Shown here in pieces: positions 33,181 through 41,575 of a DNA stretch of 64,000 bases (position 1 is its first letter; each line of letters begins with the position of its first letter). Position numbers and translations under genes: made by a program. The notes under the pieces are model-generated. The model was not told the origin of the DNA. It did no database searches and saw only the letters and a list, made by a program, of their open reading frames with translations. The stretch lies in assembly GCF_902497555.1 (NCBI RefSeq), contig NZ_CABVGP010000003.1:1054001-1118000 (forward strand), in the 5' to 3' direction. Source of the DNA: Amycolatopsis camponoti. Its GTDB lineage: Bacteria; Actinomycetota; Actinomycetes; Mycobacteriales; Pseudonocardiaceae.

Positions 33181-33224
33181 TTACCCACAGGCAGCCTGTG
33201 GACAACTCGACCGGTTGTGGATAA
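33181..33224. promoter_or_regulatory. three DnaA-box-like 9-mers between cydA and cydB
   Basis: TTACCCACA (33181-33189, + strand), TGTGGACAA (33197-33205, i.e. TTGTCCACA on the - strand) and TGTGGATAA (33216-33224, i.e. TTATCCACA on the - strand). TTGTCCACA is the actinobacterial and TTATCCACA the E. coli DnaA consensus. They sit in 44 bp of an intergenic stretch. A short CCACAGG/CCTGTGG hairpin overlaps the first two. Confidence 0.6.
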
Positions 33225-33249
33225 CTCACGGCTACCGAGGAGTGACCCG

Positions 33250-34257
33250 ATGACCCTCGAAACCGTCTGGTTCGTTGTCATCGCCTTCTTCTGGCTCGGC
33301 TACCTCTTCCTCGAAGGCTTCGACTTCGGCGTCGGCATGCTGCTGCCCGTCCTCGCGCGCGACAACACCGAGCGCCGCGTCATGGTCAACACCATCGGAC
33401 CCGTGTGGGACGGCAACGAGGTCTGGCTCATCGTCGCCGGCGGAGCGATGTTCGCCGCCTTCCCCGCCTGGTACGCGGGCCTCTTCTCGGCCGCCTACCT
33501 GCCGCTCCTGATCGTGCTGCTCGCCCTCATCGGCCGCGGCGTCGCCTTCGAATACCGCGGCAAGGTCGACTCCGAGCGCTGGCGGCGCACCTGGGATCGC
33601 GTGATCATGATCGGCTCGTGGGTCGCGCCGCTCGGCGTCGGCCTCATCCTCGCCACCACCGTCCTCGGCCTGCCCCTCGACGCCGAAGGCAACCGCGTCG
33701 GCTCCGCGTTCGCCGCGTTCCGCTGGGACACCCTGCTCGGCGCGGTCGCGGTCGTCGCCTTCGCGATCACGCACGGCGCGGCGTTCCTCGCCCTCAAAAC
33801 CAGCGGTGACCTGCGGGAACGCGCTCGTACGCTGGCGCTTCGGTTCCTCCCGATCGCCATGCTGCCGATCGTCGGGTTCCTCTCGGTCGTCCAGTGGCGT
33901 TCGGGCACGCTGTGGACACTGCTCGCGTTCGGGATCAGTGCTCTCGCCGCGGTCGTCGCCTGGCTGAGGCTGCGCGCCGACCGCGACGGCCAGGCGTTCG
34001 CCGCGCTCGGCGTCGTCATCGCCGGGGCCGCGGTGGTCATGTTCGGGGCGCTCTTCCCGAACGTGCTGCCCTCGACGCTCGACGCCGCCAACACGCTGAC
34101 CATCGCGGGTGCCGCGTCGAGCCCGTACACGCTGACCGTCATGTCCTGGGTGGCCGTCTTCGGCGCCCCCGCGGTGCTGATCTACCAGGGCTGGACGTAC
34201 TGGGTGTTCCGCAAGCGCATCGGCACTCAGCACATCCCGGCGGTCCACGCGCCATGA
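33250..34257 (+). CDS. cydB: cytochrome bd ubiquinol oxidase subunit II
   Basis: This 335-residue CydB has about eight membrane helices. The N-terminus is MTLETVWFVVIAFFWLGYLFLEGFDFGVGML, followed by NTIGPVWDGNEVWLIVAGGAMFAAFPAWYA, both hallmarks of the subunit. It dimerises with CydA to form the oxidase. GAGGAG lies 9 bases before the ATG. Its last codons overlap the start of the CydDC gene in an ATGA junction. Confidence 0.95.
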   Translation: MTLETVWFVVIAFFWLGYLFLEGFDFGVGMLLPVLARDNTERRVMVNTIGPVWDGNEVWLIVAGGAMFAAFPAWYAGLFSAAYLPLLIVLLALIGRGVAFEYRGKVDSERWRRTWDRVIMIGSWVAPLGVGLILATTVLGLPLDAEGNRVGSAFAAFRWDTLLGAVAVVAFAITHGAAFLALKTSGDLRERARTLALRFLPIAMLPIVGFLSVVQWRSGTLWTLLAFGISALAAVVAWLRLRADRDGQAFAALGVVIAGAAVVMFGALFPNVLPSTLDAANTLTIAGAASSPYTLTVMSWVAVFGAPAVLIYQGWTYWVFRKRIGTQHIPAVHAP

Positions 34258-37200
34258 GCAAGCTTCCCGGACGCGCGACCCTTCTCGCCTCGGAGTCCAC
34301 AATGGACTCGGCGCGGCCGGGAAAGGGCCCGCTCGGCGCATTGCCAGCCCTCGTGCCTGCCGTGCGCCGGGCGCTGGCCCTGGTGGGGTTCCTCGCCTTC
34401 CTCAACGCCCTCGCGCTGGTGGCCCAGGCGTTCCTGCTCGCCGACGTCCTCGCGGCGATCGTCGGAGCGGGTTCCGGGGGAAGCACCGCTCAGCTGGCCG
34501 CGTTGCTCGCGCTCGTCGTGACGCGCGCGCTGACCGGCTGGGCGGTGCGCACGGTCTCGGCCCGCGCGGCCGCGACCGCGCACCGCGAGCTGCGCGCGAA
34601 GGCCGTCGACCACGCGCTGCGCCTCGGTCCGGAGTGGATCGCCCGCCGCGGCCACGGCGAGCTGACGGCGTTGACGACCCGCGGCCTCGACGCGCTCGAC
34701 GCCTACTTCCGCGAATACCTGCCCGCGTTGGTGACGACGGCGGTCGTGCCGCTCGGCGCGGGCGCGGCGATCCTGTTCGCCGACTGGCCGTCCGGGGTGA
34801 TCGTCGCGCTCACGGTGCCGCTGCTGCCGATGTTCGCGATCCTCGTCGGCAAGTACACGGCCGGGCGCGTCGCCGGGGCGACCGACGCGACGCACCGGAT
34901 GTCCGAACGGCTCCTGGAACTCGTGCGCGTGCTGCCGGTGCTGACCGCGTTCCGCCGCGCGGCCGCGCAGGGCGAGACGGTCCGGCAGCTGTCCGAACGC
35001 CACCGCAGCGCGACGCTCAAGACGTTGAAGGTGGCGTTTTCCTCGGCGTTCGTGCTCGAACTGATCGCGACGCTGTCGGTGGCGCTCGTCGCGGTGGTGA
35101 TCGGCGTCCGGCTCGTCGGCGGGAACCTGCCGCTGGCCGTCGGGCTCGGCGTGCTGATCCTCGCGCCGGAGTGCTACCAGCCGCTGCGCGCGGTCGGCGC
35201 CGCGTTCCACGCCAGCGAGGACGGCGTCGAAGCGGTCCGGCGCGTCGCCGATCTGCTGGCCGAGCCGGCTTTCGAGGCCGGAACCGCGATCCCTTCGCGT
35301 GGCGCACTCCGGGTGTCTTCCCTGCGCGTCGCGCGACGCGGCGGGTTCGCTCCGGACGGCGAGACGTTCACGGTCCGCCCGGGCGAGACGGTCTGGCTCC
35401 GTGCCCCGAGCGGCGGCGGCAAAACGACGACGCTCGCGGCACTGCTCGGTTTCGTCCCGGCCCACGACGGCGCCATCACGGTCGGCTCGACGAACCTCGC
35501 CGACGCCGACCTCGCGCGCTGGCGTGAGCAGGTCGCGTGGGTGCCGCAGTCGCCGGTGTTCACCAGCGGCACGGTCCGCTCGGAGATCGGCTCCGACGCT
35601 CCGCTCGCCGAACTCGGCCTGACGGGGCTGGCGGACCGGCCGGTGGCTCAGCTTTCGCTGGGGCAACGTCAGCGCGTCGCGGTCGCCCGCGCGCTCGACC
35701 GGGTCCGCGACGGCGCGTGGTTGCTCCTGCTCGACGAGCCGACGGCCCACCTGGACGAGGCCAATGCGCGCCTGGTGCTCGACGCGGTCCAGCGAGCGGT
35801 CGACGGCGGCGCCGCGGCGATCATCGCGGCCCACGAGCACACCGCCGCGGTCGACCTGCCGCCAGAGACGGTGCCTAGTGTTGTTGAGTCCACTGTCGAC
35901 ACTTCCGCGTCGCCCTTGCCATGGCGAGCAATGCTCGACGGACGGTTGTTCGCCGGCGCGGCGCTGGGGGCGCTCGCGCTGCTGGCGGGGGTGGCGCTGA
36001 CGGCGACGTCGGGCTGGCTGATCGCCAAGGCGTCGCAGCAGCCGCCGATCCTGACCCTGACGGTCGCGGTGGTCGGCGTCCGCGCGTTCGGCCTGGGGCG
36101 CGCGGGGCTGAGGTACGTGGAACGGCTGGTCACCCACGACGCGGCGTTCCGCATCGCCGGCCGCCTCCGCGTGCGGCTGTGGAATTCGCTCGTCCGGCTC
36201 GGTCCCGCGCGAGGTCTGCGCGCGGGCGAGGGACAGCGTCGCCTGGTCGCCGACGTCGACACGGTCCGCGACTTGTTGCCGCGGGTGGTGTCACCGCCGC
36301 TGGTGGTGGCGCTGGTCGCGGCGGGGGCGATCGCCGTGCAGACGTGGGTCCTGCCCGCGGCGGGTCTGGCCCTGGCGGCATCGGTGGCGGTGGGGCTGTG
36401 CGCACCGTTGGTGGCGCTGCGAGCCGAACGCCGCGCGACGACGGCCCTGGCGGAAGGGCGTCGCGAGGTGGCGTCGCGAGTCTTGGTGCTGTTCGAGGCG
36501 GCGGCGGAACTGCTGGCCTTCGGCAAGGACCGCGCCCACCGCCGCGCACTCACGGAGGCGGACACGCGCCTGGTGGGGCAGGCCCGCCGCCAGGCGTTCG
36601 GAGTGGGCGCGGCGGAAGCGTTGATCACGCTGGCCTGCGGAGCGGGCGCGGTGGTCAGCACGGCACTGGCCGCCCAGGCGGTGGCGGCGGGAAGTCTCGA
36701 CGCCGTGCTCGCGCCGGTAGTGGCATTGGTGCCGCTGGCCCTGGCGGAGGTCCTGGCGCTCCTGCCGTCGGCGGCACAGCACTGGGACACCCTGCAGCGC
36801 GCACGGCAGCGCGTCGCATCGGATACGGCCGAGGCCGGGCATCACGGCGCGGCGGAAGAGGTCGGTGCCGGGCGGCGCGTGGTGACGGAGGGGGCTGAGG
36901 CCGGCCGTCGCGGCGGGGCGGATCGGAGCCTGCCGGTCGAGGCTGGTGTTGGGCTGCGCGTGGTGCTTCGGGGAGCCGCTCTCGGCTGGCCCGGCGGGCC
37001 GGATCGGGGCCTGCCGGTCGAGGCTGGTGTTGGGCAGCGCGTGGTGCTTCGGGGAGCCGATCTCGGCTGGCCCGGCGGGCCGGTGATCCTGCGCGATGTC
37101 GACCTCGACCTCGCGCCGGGTACCTACGCCGCCGTGGTGGGGCCGAGCGGTGCCGGCAAGTCGACGCTTGTGGCCGCGCTGCTGGGGTTTCTTGCTCCGC

Positions 37201-37652
37201 GGTGTGGTGTCGTCGCTGTGCCGGATCGGGTTGCGTGGGCGCCGCAGGAGCCGATGCTCGCCGGGACCACCGTGGCGGAAAACCTCCGGCTCGCGCGGCC
37301 GACGGCAACCTCCGAAGAGCTGCGGGAGGCGTTGCGGCAGGCGGGGCTCGCCGATCTCGACATGTCGACCTCGCTGGGCAGTGGCGGCAGCGGACTGTCG
37401 GGTGGCCAGGCGCAGCGCGTCGCGCTGGCGCGGGCGTTGCTCGGGGCGTCGTCGGCGGGGCTCGTGCTGCTCGACGAGCCGACCGCCCACCTCGACGAGC
37501 CGACCGCCCAGGCCGTGCGCGCACAGTTGCGCGAGGCGCTGGCGGGCCGGACGGTCGTGCACGTGACCCACCGCGCCGAGGAAGCCGCCGGTGCGGACGT
37601 GGTCCTGGAGGTCCGGGACGGCCGGATCGTGACGCGGGTGCCGGTGGCGTGA
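34254..37652 (+). CDS. cydDC: fused CydD-CydC thiol reductant ABC exporter
   Basis: This 1132-residue fusion joins two ABC half-transporters that in E. coli are separate. The CydD half (about 1-545) has a membrane domain and a nucleotide-binding domain with Walker A PSGGGKTT, signature LSLGQRQR and Walker B LLLLDEPTAH. The CydC half (about 560-1132) has Walker A PSGAGKST, signature LSGGQAQR and Walker B LVLLDEPTAH. The complex exports cysteine or glutathione-like thiols and is needed to assemble cytochrome bd. Between the second membrane domain and its ATPase lies a Gly/Ala/Arg-rich linker with an 81-bp tandem duplication (36921-37082). The start at 34254 overlaps cydB; a GTG or ATG at 34302 is an alternative. 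Confidence 0.93.
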   Translation: MSKLPGRATLLASESTMDSARPGKGPLGALPALVPAVRRALALVGFLAFLNALALVAQAFLLADVLAAIVGAGSGGSTAQLAALLALVVTRALTGWAVRTVSARAAATAHRELRAKAVDHALRLGPEWIARRGHGELTALTTRGLDALDAYFREYLPALVTTAVVPLGAGAAILFADWPSGVIVALTVPLLPMFAILVGKYTAGRVAGATDATHRMSERLLELVRVLPVLTAFRRAAAQGETVRQLSERHRSATLKTLKVAFSSAFVLELIATLSVALVAVVIGVRLVGGNLPLAVGLGVLILAPECYQPLRAVGAAFHASEDGVEAVRRVADLLAEPAFEAGTAIPSRGALRVSSLRVARRGGFAPDGETFTVRPGETVWLRAPSGGGKTTTLAALLGFVPAHDGAITVGSTNLADADLARWREQVAWVPQSPVFTSGTVRSEIGSDAPLAELGLTGLADRPVAQLSLGQRQRVAVARALDRVRDGAWLLLLDEPTAHLDEANARLVLDAVQRAVDGGAAAIIAAHEHTAAVDLPPETVPSVVESTVDTSASPLPWRAMLDGRLFAGAALGALALLAGVALTATSGWLIAKASQQPPILTLTVAVVGVRAFGLGRAGLRYVERLVTHDAAFRIAGRLRVRLWNSLVRLGPARGLRAGEGQRRLVADVDTVRDLLPRVVSPPLVVALVAAGAIAVQTWVLPAAGLALAASVAVGLCAPLVALRAERRATTALAEGRREVASRVLVLFEAAAELLAFGKDRAHRRALTEADTRLVGQARRQAFGVGAAEALITLACGAGAVVSTALAAQAVAAGSLDAVLAPVVALVPLALAEVLALLPSAAQHWDTLQRARQRVASDTAEAGHHGAAEEVGAGRRVVTEGAEAGRRGGADRSLPVEAGVGLRVVLRGAALGWPGGPDRGLPVEAGVGQRVVLRGADLGWPGGPVILRDVDLDLAPGTYAAVVGPSGAGKSTLVAALLGFLAPRCGVVAVPDRVAWAPQEPMLAGTTVAENLRLARPTATSEELREALRQAGLADLDMSTSLGSGGSGLSGGQAQRVALARALLGASSAGLVLLDEPTAHLDEPTAQAVRAQLREALAGRTVVHVTHRAEEAAGADVVLEVRDGRIVTRVPVA
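36921..37082 (+). repeat. 81-bp in-frame tandem duplication in cydDC
   Basis: 36921-37001 and 37002-37082 are near-identical 81-bp units (differences such as GGA/GGG, CTG/CAG, CTC/ATC). They encode two 27-residue copies of DRxLPVEAGVGxRVVLRGAxLGWPGGP-type sequence directly before the second ATPase domain. The segment just upstream (GAEEVGAGRRVV, GAEAGRRGG) looks like an older decayed copy. Confidence 0.9.
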
Positions 37653-37699
37653 TCGATTCTCGAAGCGTGCTTGGCGCGCCGCCGCAGCGTCGCGCGATA

Positions 37700-39333
37700 A
37701 TGACGGAACTCATGGATCCGACGCTTGCCGCGCGGGCGCTGTCCGCCGCCACCGAGATCACGAGCACCGCCCTGTCCGGCGACGACCCGGGAGCGGTGCT
37801 GGACACGGTCGTCGCCCGAGCGGCCGAACTCGCCGACGCGGACCTCGGCCTGGCCATGGTCAGCGCCGAAGACGGCCGGGTGGTGGTCGAGGCCGCCCAC
37901 TACGCCACCGCCCACCCGGCCGCGGGTGAGTTCGCATCGCCCGAAGGCCGGACCGCCGGCGCGGCCCCGGCTGAGCCGCGCCCAGGCAGCGACGCGGTCG
38001 CAGGCTCGGCAACGAACGGCTTAAAGCAAGCAGCAGCGCGGGCGCACGATCCGGCGACGGAAGTGCGGCGGCGGGCAGCCCGGCGCCGCCTACGCAGGCC
38101 GACGAGCGTTCCGCGCCCGGTGACCCCGATGCGCGTGGTGGCGCAGGTTCGGCGGCCGGAGGTCCCGCCGGCGGTGCGGGTGCCTTGCTTGGCGATCAGG
38201 TCGCGGGCGCTGAAGCAAGCGCTGCGAGCGTGGCGGCGGGAAGTCCCGCCGGCGGTGCGGGTGCCTCGCTTGGCGATCAGGCCGTGGGCGCTGAAGCAAG
38301 CGCCGCGAGCGTGGCGGCCGAAAGGCCCGCCAGCGGCCCGGGCGCCTCGCTCGGCGATCAGGCCGCGGGCACCGCGGCAAGCACCGTCACAGCGGCGGAA
38401 ACCCTGCGCGGCCTTGCTCTTCCCGCGGACTCGGCCGCCGGGCGGGTGGCCCGCGGTGGGGAGCCCGTCGCCAGTGCCGACTTCGTCGTCGATCCTCGGA
38501 CCGCGCCCTACGTTCCCGCCGAACTTCAGGGCTATGGGCCCTTCGCCGCCGCGCCGTTCGGTTCTGGGGGGCGGGTTCTCGGGGCTCTCACCGTCTACCG
38601 GAAGCGGGGGCGTGAGCCGTTCTCCGCCGGGACCGTTGAGATGCTCGTTGCCTTCGCCGCCCAGGCCGGGGTTGTGCTCGCGCTCGCCGAAGGCGCCAAT
38701 GCTCGGCACCGCGTCGCGCTCTACGAAGAGCGGGAGCGGATCGCTCGCGAACTCCACGACGTCATCGTGCAGCGCCTCTACGGCGCCGGGATGCAGCTCG
38801 ACCGGGTTCGGCGCAACATGCGCAAGCGGTTCGCCCAAGCCGACGGCGCGCGGCTTTCGGACGCCATCGACCAGCTGGACCAGACCATCGAGGAAATCCG
38901 GGGCACCGTGCGCGCGCTGCGGTCGCCGGAGCCTCGCCACGACACCGGCACGCCCACCGACCTCGCCGAGTCGGCGCGCGGCGAGGTCCGCATCGCCGGC
39001 GAACTGCTCGGTTTTCCGCCGACCCTGGAGCTGTCCGGCGAGTTCGCCGACATCCCCGCGGAAAGCGCCGACCACATCCGGGCCGCCCTGCGCGAAGCTC
39101 TGTCCAATGTGGTCAGACACTCCGGCGCGAGCGAAACCCGCGTGACCCTCACCAGGGACTCCGGCGGCGTCAAACTCCGCGTCCGGGACAACGGTTCCGG
39201 CGTCCCCCAAGGCGTCGCCACCCGTGGCCTGCGCCATCTTGCCGAACGCGCGGATGCCGCCGGCGGCAAGTTCTTCCTGAACTCCTCGCCCAGCCTCGGC
39301 ACGCTCGTCGCGTTCGACCTCCCACTTGCCTGA
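37700..39333 (+). CDS. DevS-like GAF-domain sensor histidine kinase with repeat insertion and apparent frameshift
   Basis: The ATG at 37700 opens a frame encoding the first half of a GAF domain (LAARALSAATEITSTALSG; DADLGLAMVSAEDGRVVVEAAHY). The rest of the GAF (LRGLALPADSAAGRVARGGEPV; YGPFAAAPFGSGGRVLGALTVYR), the HisKA_3 box (ERERIARELHDVIVQRLYG, with phospho-His) and the HATPase end (LRVRDNGSGVP; ATRGLRHLAERA) are in another frame that needs a -1 shift. The frame change falls near 38020-38023, inside an Ala/Gly-rich insertion (about 37905-38390) with 81-bp tandem repeats that splits the GAF domain. Relative to other repeat copies one base is missing there. Next to a DevR-like regulator and cyd genes, it is a likely oxygen/redox sensor. 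It may be inactive, phase-variable or mis-sequenced; the shorter kinase part (from about 38185) could be made alone. Confidence 0.75.
38191..38400 (+). repeat. 81-bp tandem repeats inside the GAF kinase gene
   Basis: The segment GGCGATCAGG recurs at 38191, 38272 and 38353, exactly 81 bp apart. Two full units and a partial third encode copies of LGDQxAGAEASAASVAA-type sequence. Decayed copies extend upstream to about 38015. The unit is not obviously related in sequence to the 81-bp unit in cydDC, but the period is the same. Confidence 0.88.
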
Positions 39334-39531
39334 TCGCGATCTACCCTTCTCGGGTCATCCCGCCTCCCTTCCTCGCCCTCACTGAAGATCGTACCGGCTT
39401 TTCGAACACCCATTCGACTCACATTCGAGTGAAACTGGCAGGACGAAACCGCTGATGGGCGTGGCGGACCGTGACGAGAGGTGAAAAGTACGCAGCGAAC
39501 GGCGGCTTGCGGACGGGACGGCTGCGGGGAG

Positions 39532-40158
39532 CTACTTTTCCCGGCGCGCGATCCAGGCGGCGGCCTGCGTCCGGCGCTGCATGCCGAGCTTCGCCAGCAC
39601 CGACGTGACGTAGTTCTTGACCGTCTTCTCGGCGAGGAACAGCCGCTCGGCGATCTCGCGGTTCGACAGGCCCTGGCCGATCAGCTCCAGCACGTCCCGC
39701 TCGCGCTCGGTCAGCGTCGCCAGCTCGTCCGTCGGCGGGTGCCGCATCTTGTCGAGCACCCGCGCGGTGCTCACCGGGTCCAGCAGCGACCGCCCGGCGG
39801 CGACCTCGCGGACCGCATACACCACGTCCTGTCCCCGCACCTGCTTCAGCAGATAACCCGCGGCCCCGGCCATGATCGCGCCGACCATCGCCTCTTCGTC
39901 GTCGAACGCGGTCAGCATCAGGCAGGCCGGCGGGTTCGGCTTCGACCGCAGTTCGCGGCAGAGCGTGATGCCGTCGCCGTCGCCCAGGCGGACGTCGACC
40001 ACCGCGACCTCCGGCTCGACGTGCATCGCCACCGCCAGCGCCTCTTCGACGCTGCCCGCCTCGGCGACGACCTCGATGTCGGGCTCGTCGCCGAGAAGGT
40101 CGCGGAGCCCGCGACGGACCAGTTCGTGGTCGTCGACGAGCAGTACCTGGATCGGCAT
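39532..40158 (-). CDS. DevR/DosR-like NarL-family response regulator
   Basis: This 208-residue regulator has a receiver domain (about 1-120) with Asp9/Asp10 and acceptor Asp55 in AVVDVRLGDG. A LuxR-type helix-turn-helix covers about 145-205 (LTERERDVLELIGQGLSNREIAERLFLAEKTVKNYVTSVLAKLGM). The helix FLAEKTVKNYV and the receiver core VLLVDDHELVRRGLRDLLG are nearly the DosR/DevR sequence of mycobacteria, the hypoxia and nitric-oxide dormancy regulator. It is convergent with the GAF kinase, its probable partner, and close to the cytochrome bd genes. That grouping supports a low-oxygen response. The 198 bases between the kinase stop and this gene show no other gene. Confidence 0.9.
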   Translation of the reverse strand: MPIQVLLVDDHELVRRGLRDLLGDEPDIEVVAEAGSVEEALAVAMHVEPEVAVVDVRLGDGDGITLCRELRSKPNPPACLMLTAFDDEEAMVGAIMAGAAGYLLKQVRGQDVVYAVREVAAGRSLLDPVSTARVLDKMRHPPTDELATLTERERDVLELIGQGLSNREIAERLFLAEKTVKNYVTSVLAKLGMQRRTQAAAWIARREK

Positions 40159-40451
40159 ATCCCCAGGTTACGGGGTATGTGCCCGCCACGGTGACGGCTG
40201 GTCCGCACATCACACCGGCCGGGCCCGATCCATTACTCCAAAGTGTGACCACGAATCTCGTAACAAACCCGCCGGTATGCATTCTTGCCGCTGATTCCGC
40301 AGGTCAACGGCGAATGGGGAAGAATCACCAGCCGGCCGGTTTTTGGTGGGGCACTGGCGTTTCCGAAATTCCGGAATAGTCCGTAACGGCCCCGGCGCAG
40401 CCGCGATAGTTACCACGCAATCACCCCGATTCTTCCTGAAAGGACCTTCCG
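40159..40451. other. gene-free region between DevR-like and excalibur genes
   Basis: These 293 bases separate two divergent genes and are less GC-rich than the coding DNA around them (for example TCCGGAATAGTCCGTAAC). They should hold both promoters. CTGAAAGGAC is the likely ribosome site of the gene at 40452. I see no clear operator, riboswitch or small gene. Confidence 0.5.
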
Positions 40452-40940
40452 GTGTCCTTGTTTCGTCGTGTCCTGACGACGGCCGCGGCCGTCGCCGGGC
40501 TCGCTCTCCTCGGCCCCGTTCTCCCCGCCTCCGCGCAGTTGGCGACGCCGCTCGCGGCCGACCTGGACTGCAAGAACTTCCAGTACCAGGAAGAGGCGCA
40601 GGCGGTCCTTGACGCAACGCCGGGCGACCCGAACAACCTCGATTCCGATCACGACGGAATCGCCTGCGAATCCCTGCCACACCGCCCGCAGAACACGTCC
40701 AACCCGACGCCCGTACCGCCGTCGACCACGACGAAGACCCACACCGCCCCGAAATCCACCACCACCACCAAGAAGTCCACAACGGGCAGCCAGGTGAAGG
40801 TGAAGCCGGTCGGCGGCGTGGCCACCGGCGGCGGTGAGCCGGACGAAGGCGCCCCCGCGATCCTGGTGCTGAGCGGTGCGCTGCTCGCCGCGGCGGCGTC
40901 CGGCGGCATGGTGCTCTACCTGCGCCGGCGCACGAGTTGA
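40452..40940 (+). CDS. secreted excalibur-domain protein with sortase-type C-terminal anchor
   Basis: This 162-residue surface protein has a signal peptide (MSLFRRVLTTAAAVAGLALLG...ASA). An excalibur calcium-binding motif lies at about residues 38-76 (DLDCKNFQYQEEAQ...DSDHDGIACE, the DxDxDGxxCE loop). A Pro/Thr/Lys-rich stalk (about 80-118) follows, then PVGGVATGGG, a membrane helix (about 137-158) and a basic tail (LRRRTS). The PVGGVATG-helix-RRR end looks like a non-LPXTG sorting signal, and the next gene, overlapping by 4 bases, is a class F sortase. The protein is therefore probably the dedicated substrate of that enzyme and is attached to the cell wall (inference). Confidence 0.87.
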   Translation: MSLFRRVLTTAAAVAGLALLGPVLPASAQLATPLAADLDCKNFQYQEEAQAVLDATPGDPNNLDSDHDGIACESLPHRPQNTSNPTPVPPSTTTKTHTAPKSTTTTKKSTTGSQVKVKPVGGVATGGGEPDEGAPAILVLSGALLAAAASGGMVLYLRRRTS

Positions 40941-41575
40941 GGCACCCGCGCCTGTGGCCGGCGGTCACGGCGGTCGCCGCCGCCCTCGGCGCGATCCTGG
41001 TGGTGGCCGCCGTCCTCGCGTTCTCGCCGCACCCGCCGGACCAGGTCGCCCCGCCGTCCGCCACGCCTGTCGGGATCGCGCCGCCGGCCACCGCCACGCC
41101 GTCGGGTGACGGGCTCCCGGCGGCGAAACCGGCCTCCTTGAGCATCCCGGCGATCGGCGTGCGGACCGACGGGATCAAGGACCTCGGGCTGACCTCGGGC
41201 GGTGAGCTCGAGGTCCCCGGCGACGCCACGACGGTCGGCTGGTTCACCGGGGCGCCGTCGCCCGGCGAGGCCGGCCCGGCGGTGCTGGCGGCGCACGTCG
41301 ACTACAAGCACGTGCCCGGCGCGTTCTCCCGACTCAAGGAGCTGCGCCCGGGCGAGCAGGCGAGGGTCGGGCGCGCCGACGGCCGGACGGCGGTCTTCAC
41401 CGTCTACCGCGTCGACCGCTACGCCAAGGCGGAGTTCCCGACGGACCAGGTATACGGCGACACGGCCGATCCCGAGCTGCGGCTCATCACCTGCGGCGGG
41501 GCGTTCGACCGGTCGAGCGGCAACTACCTCGACAACGTCGTGGTCTACGCGCGGCTCACCGGCGTCGAGGCCTAG
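40937..41575 (+). CDS. class F sortase
   Basis: This 212-residue membrane-anchored transpeptidase has an N-terminal helix (about 9-31), a Pro/Ala-rich spacer and a sortase domain (about 60-212). The catalytic His is in LAAHVDY and the catalytic Cys in LITCGG (T-x-x-C type). The second catalytic residue Arg is probably in RSSGNYLDNVVVYARL. The TTG start overlaps the stop of the excalibur gene, so the pair is co-translated. Class F sortases attach few, often unknown, proteins to the actinobacterial wall; here the neighbour is the natural candidate. Confidence 0.9.
   Translation: MRHPRLWPAVTAVAAALGAILVVAAVLAFSPHPPDQVAPPSATPVGIAPPATATPSGDGLPAAKPASLSIPAIGVRTDGIKDLGLTSGGELEVPGDATTVGWFTGAPSPGEAGPAVLAAHVDYKHVPGAFSRLKELRPGEQARVGRADGRTAVFTVYRVDRYAKAEFPTDQVYGDTADPELRLITCGGAFDRSSGNYLDNVVVYARLTGVEA

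Noticed and set aside
36139..37857. Long Arg/Pro/Ala-rich open frames opposite cydDC and the kinase
   Set aside because: Composition reflects the GC-rich repeats on the coding strand; no domain or start signal.
38191..38400. CRISPR array
   Set aside because: The repeats are contiguous 81-bp in-frame units without spacers of unrelated sequence.
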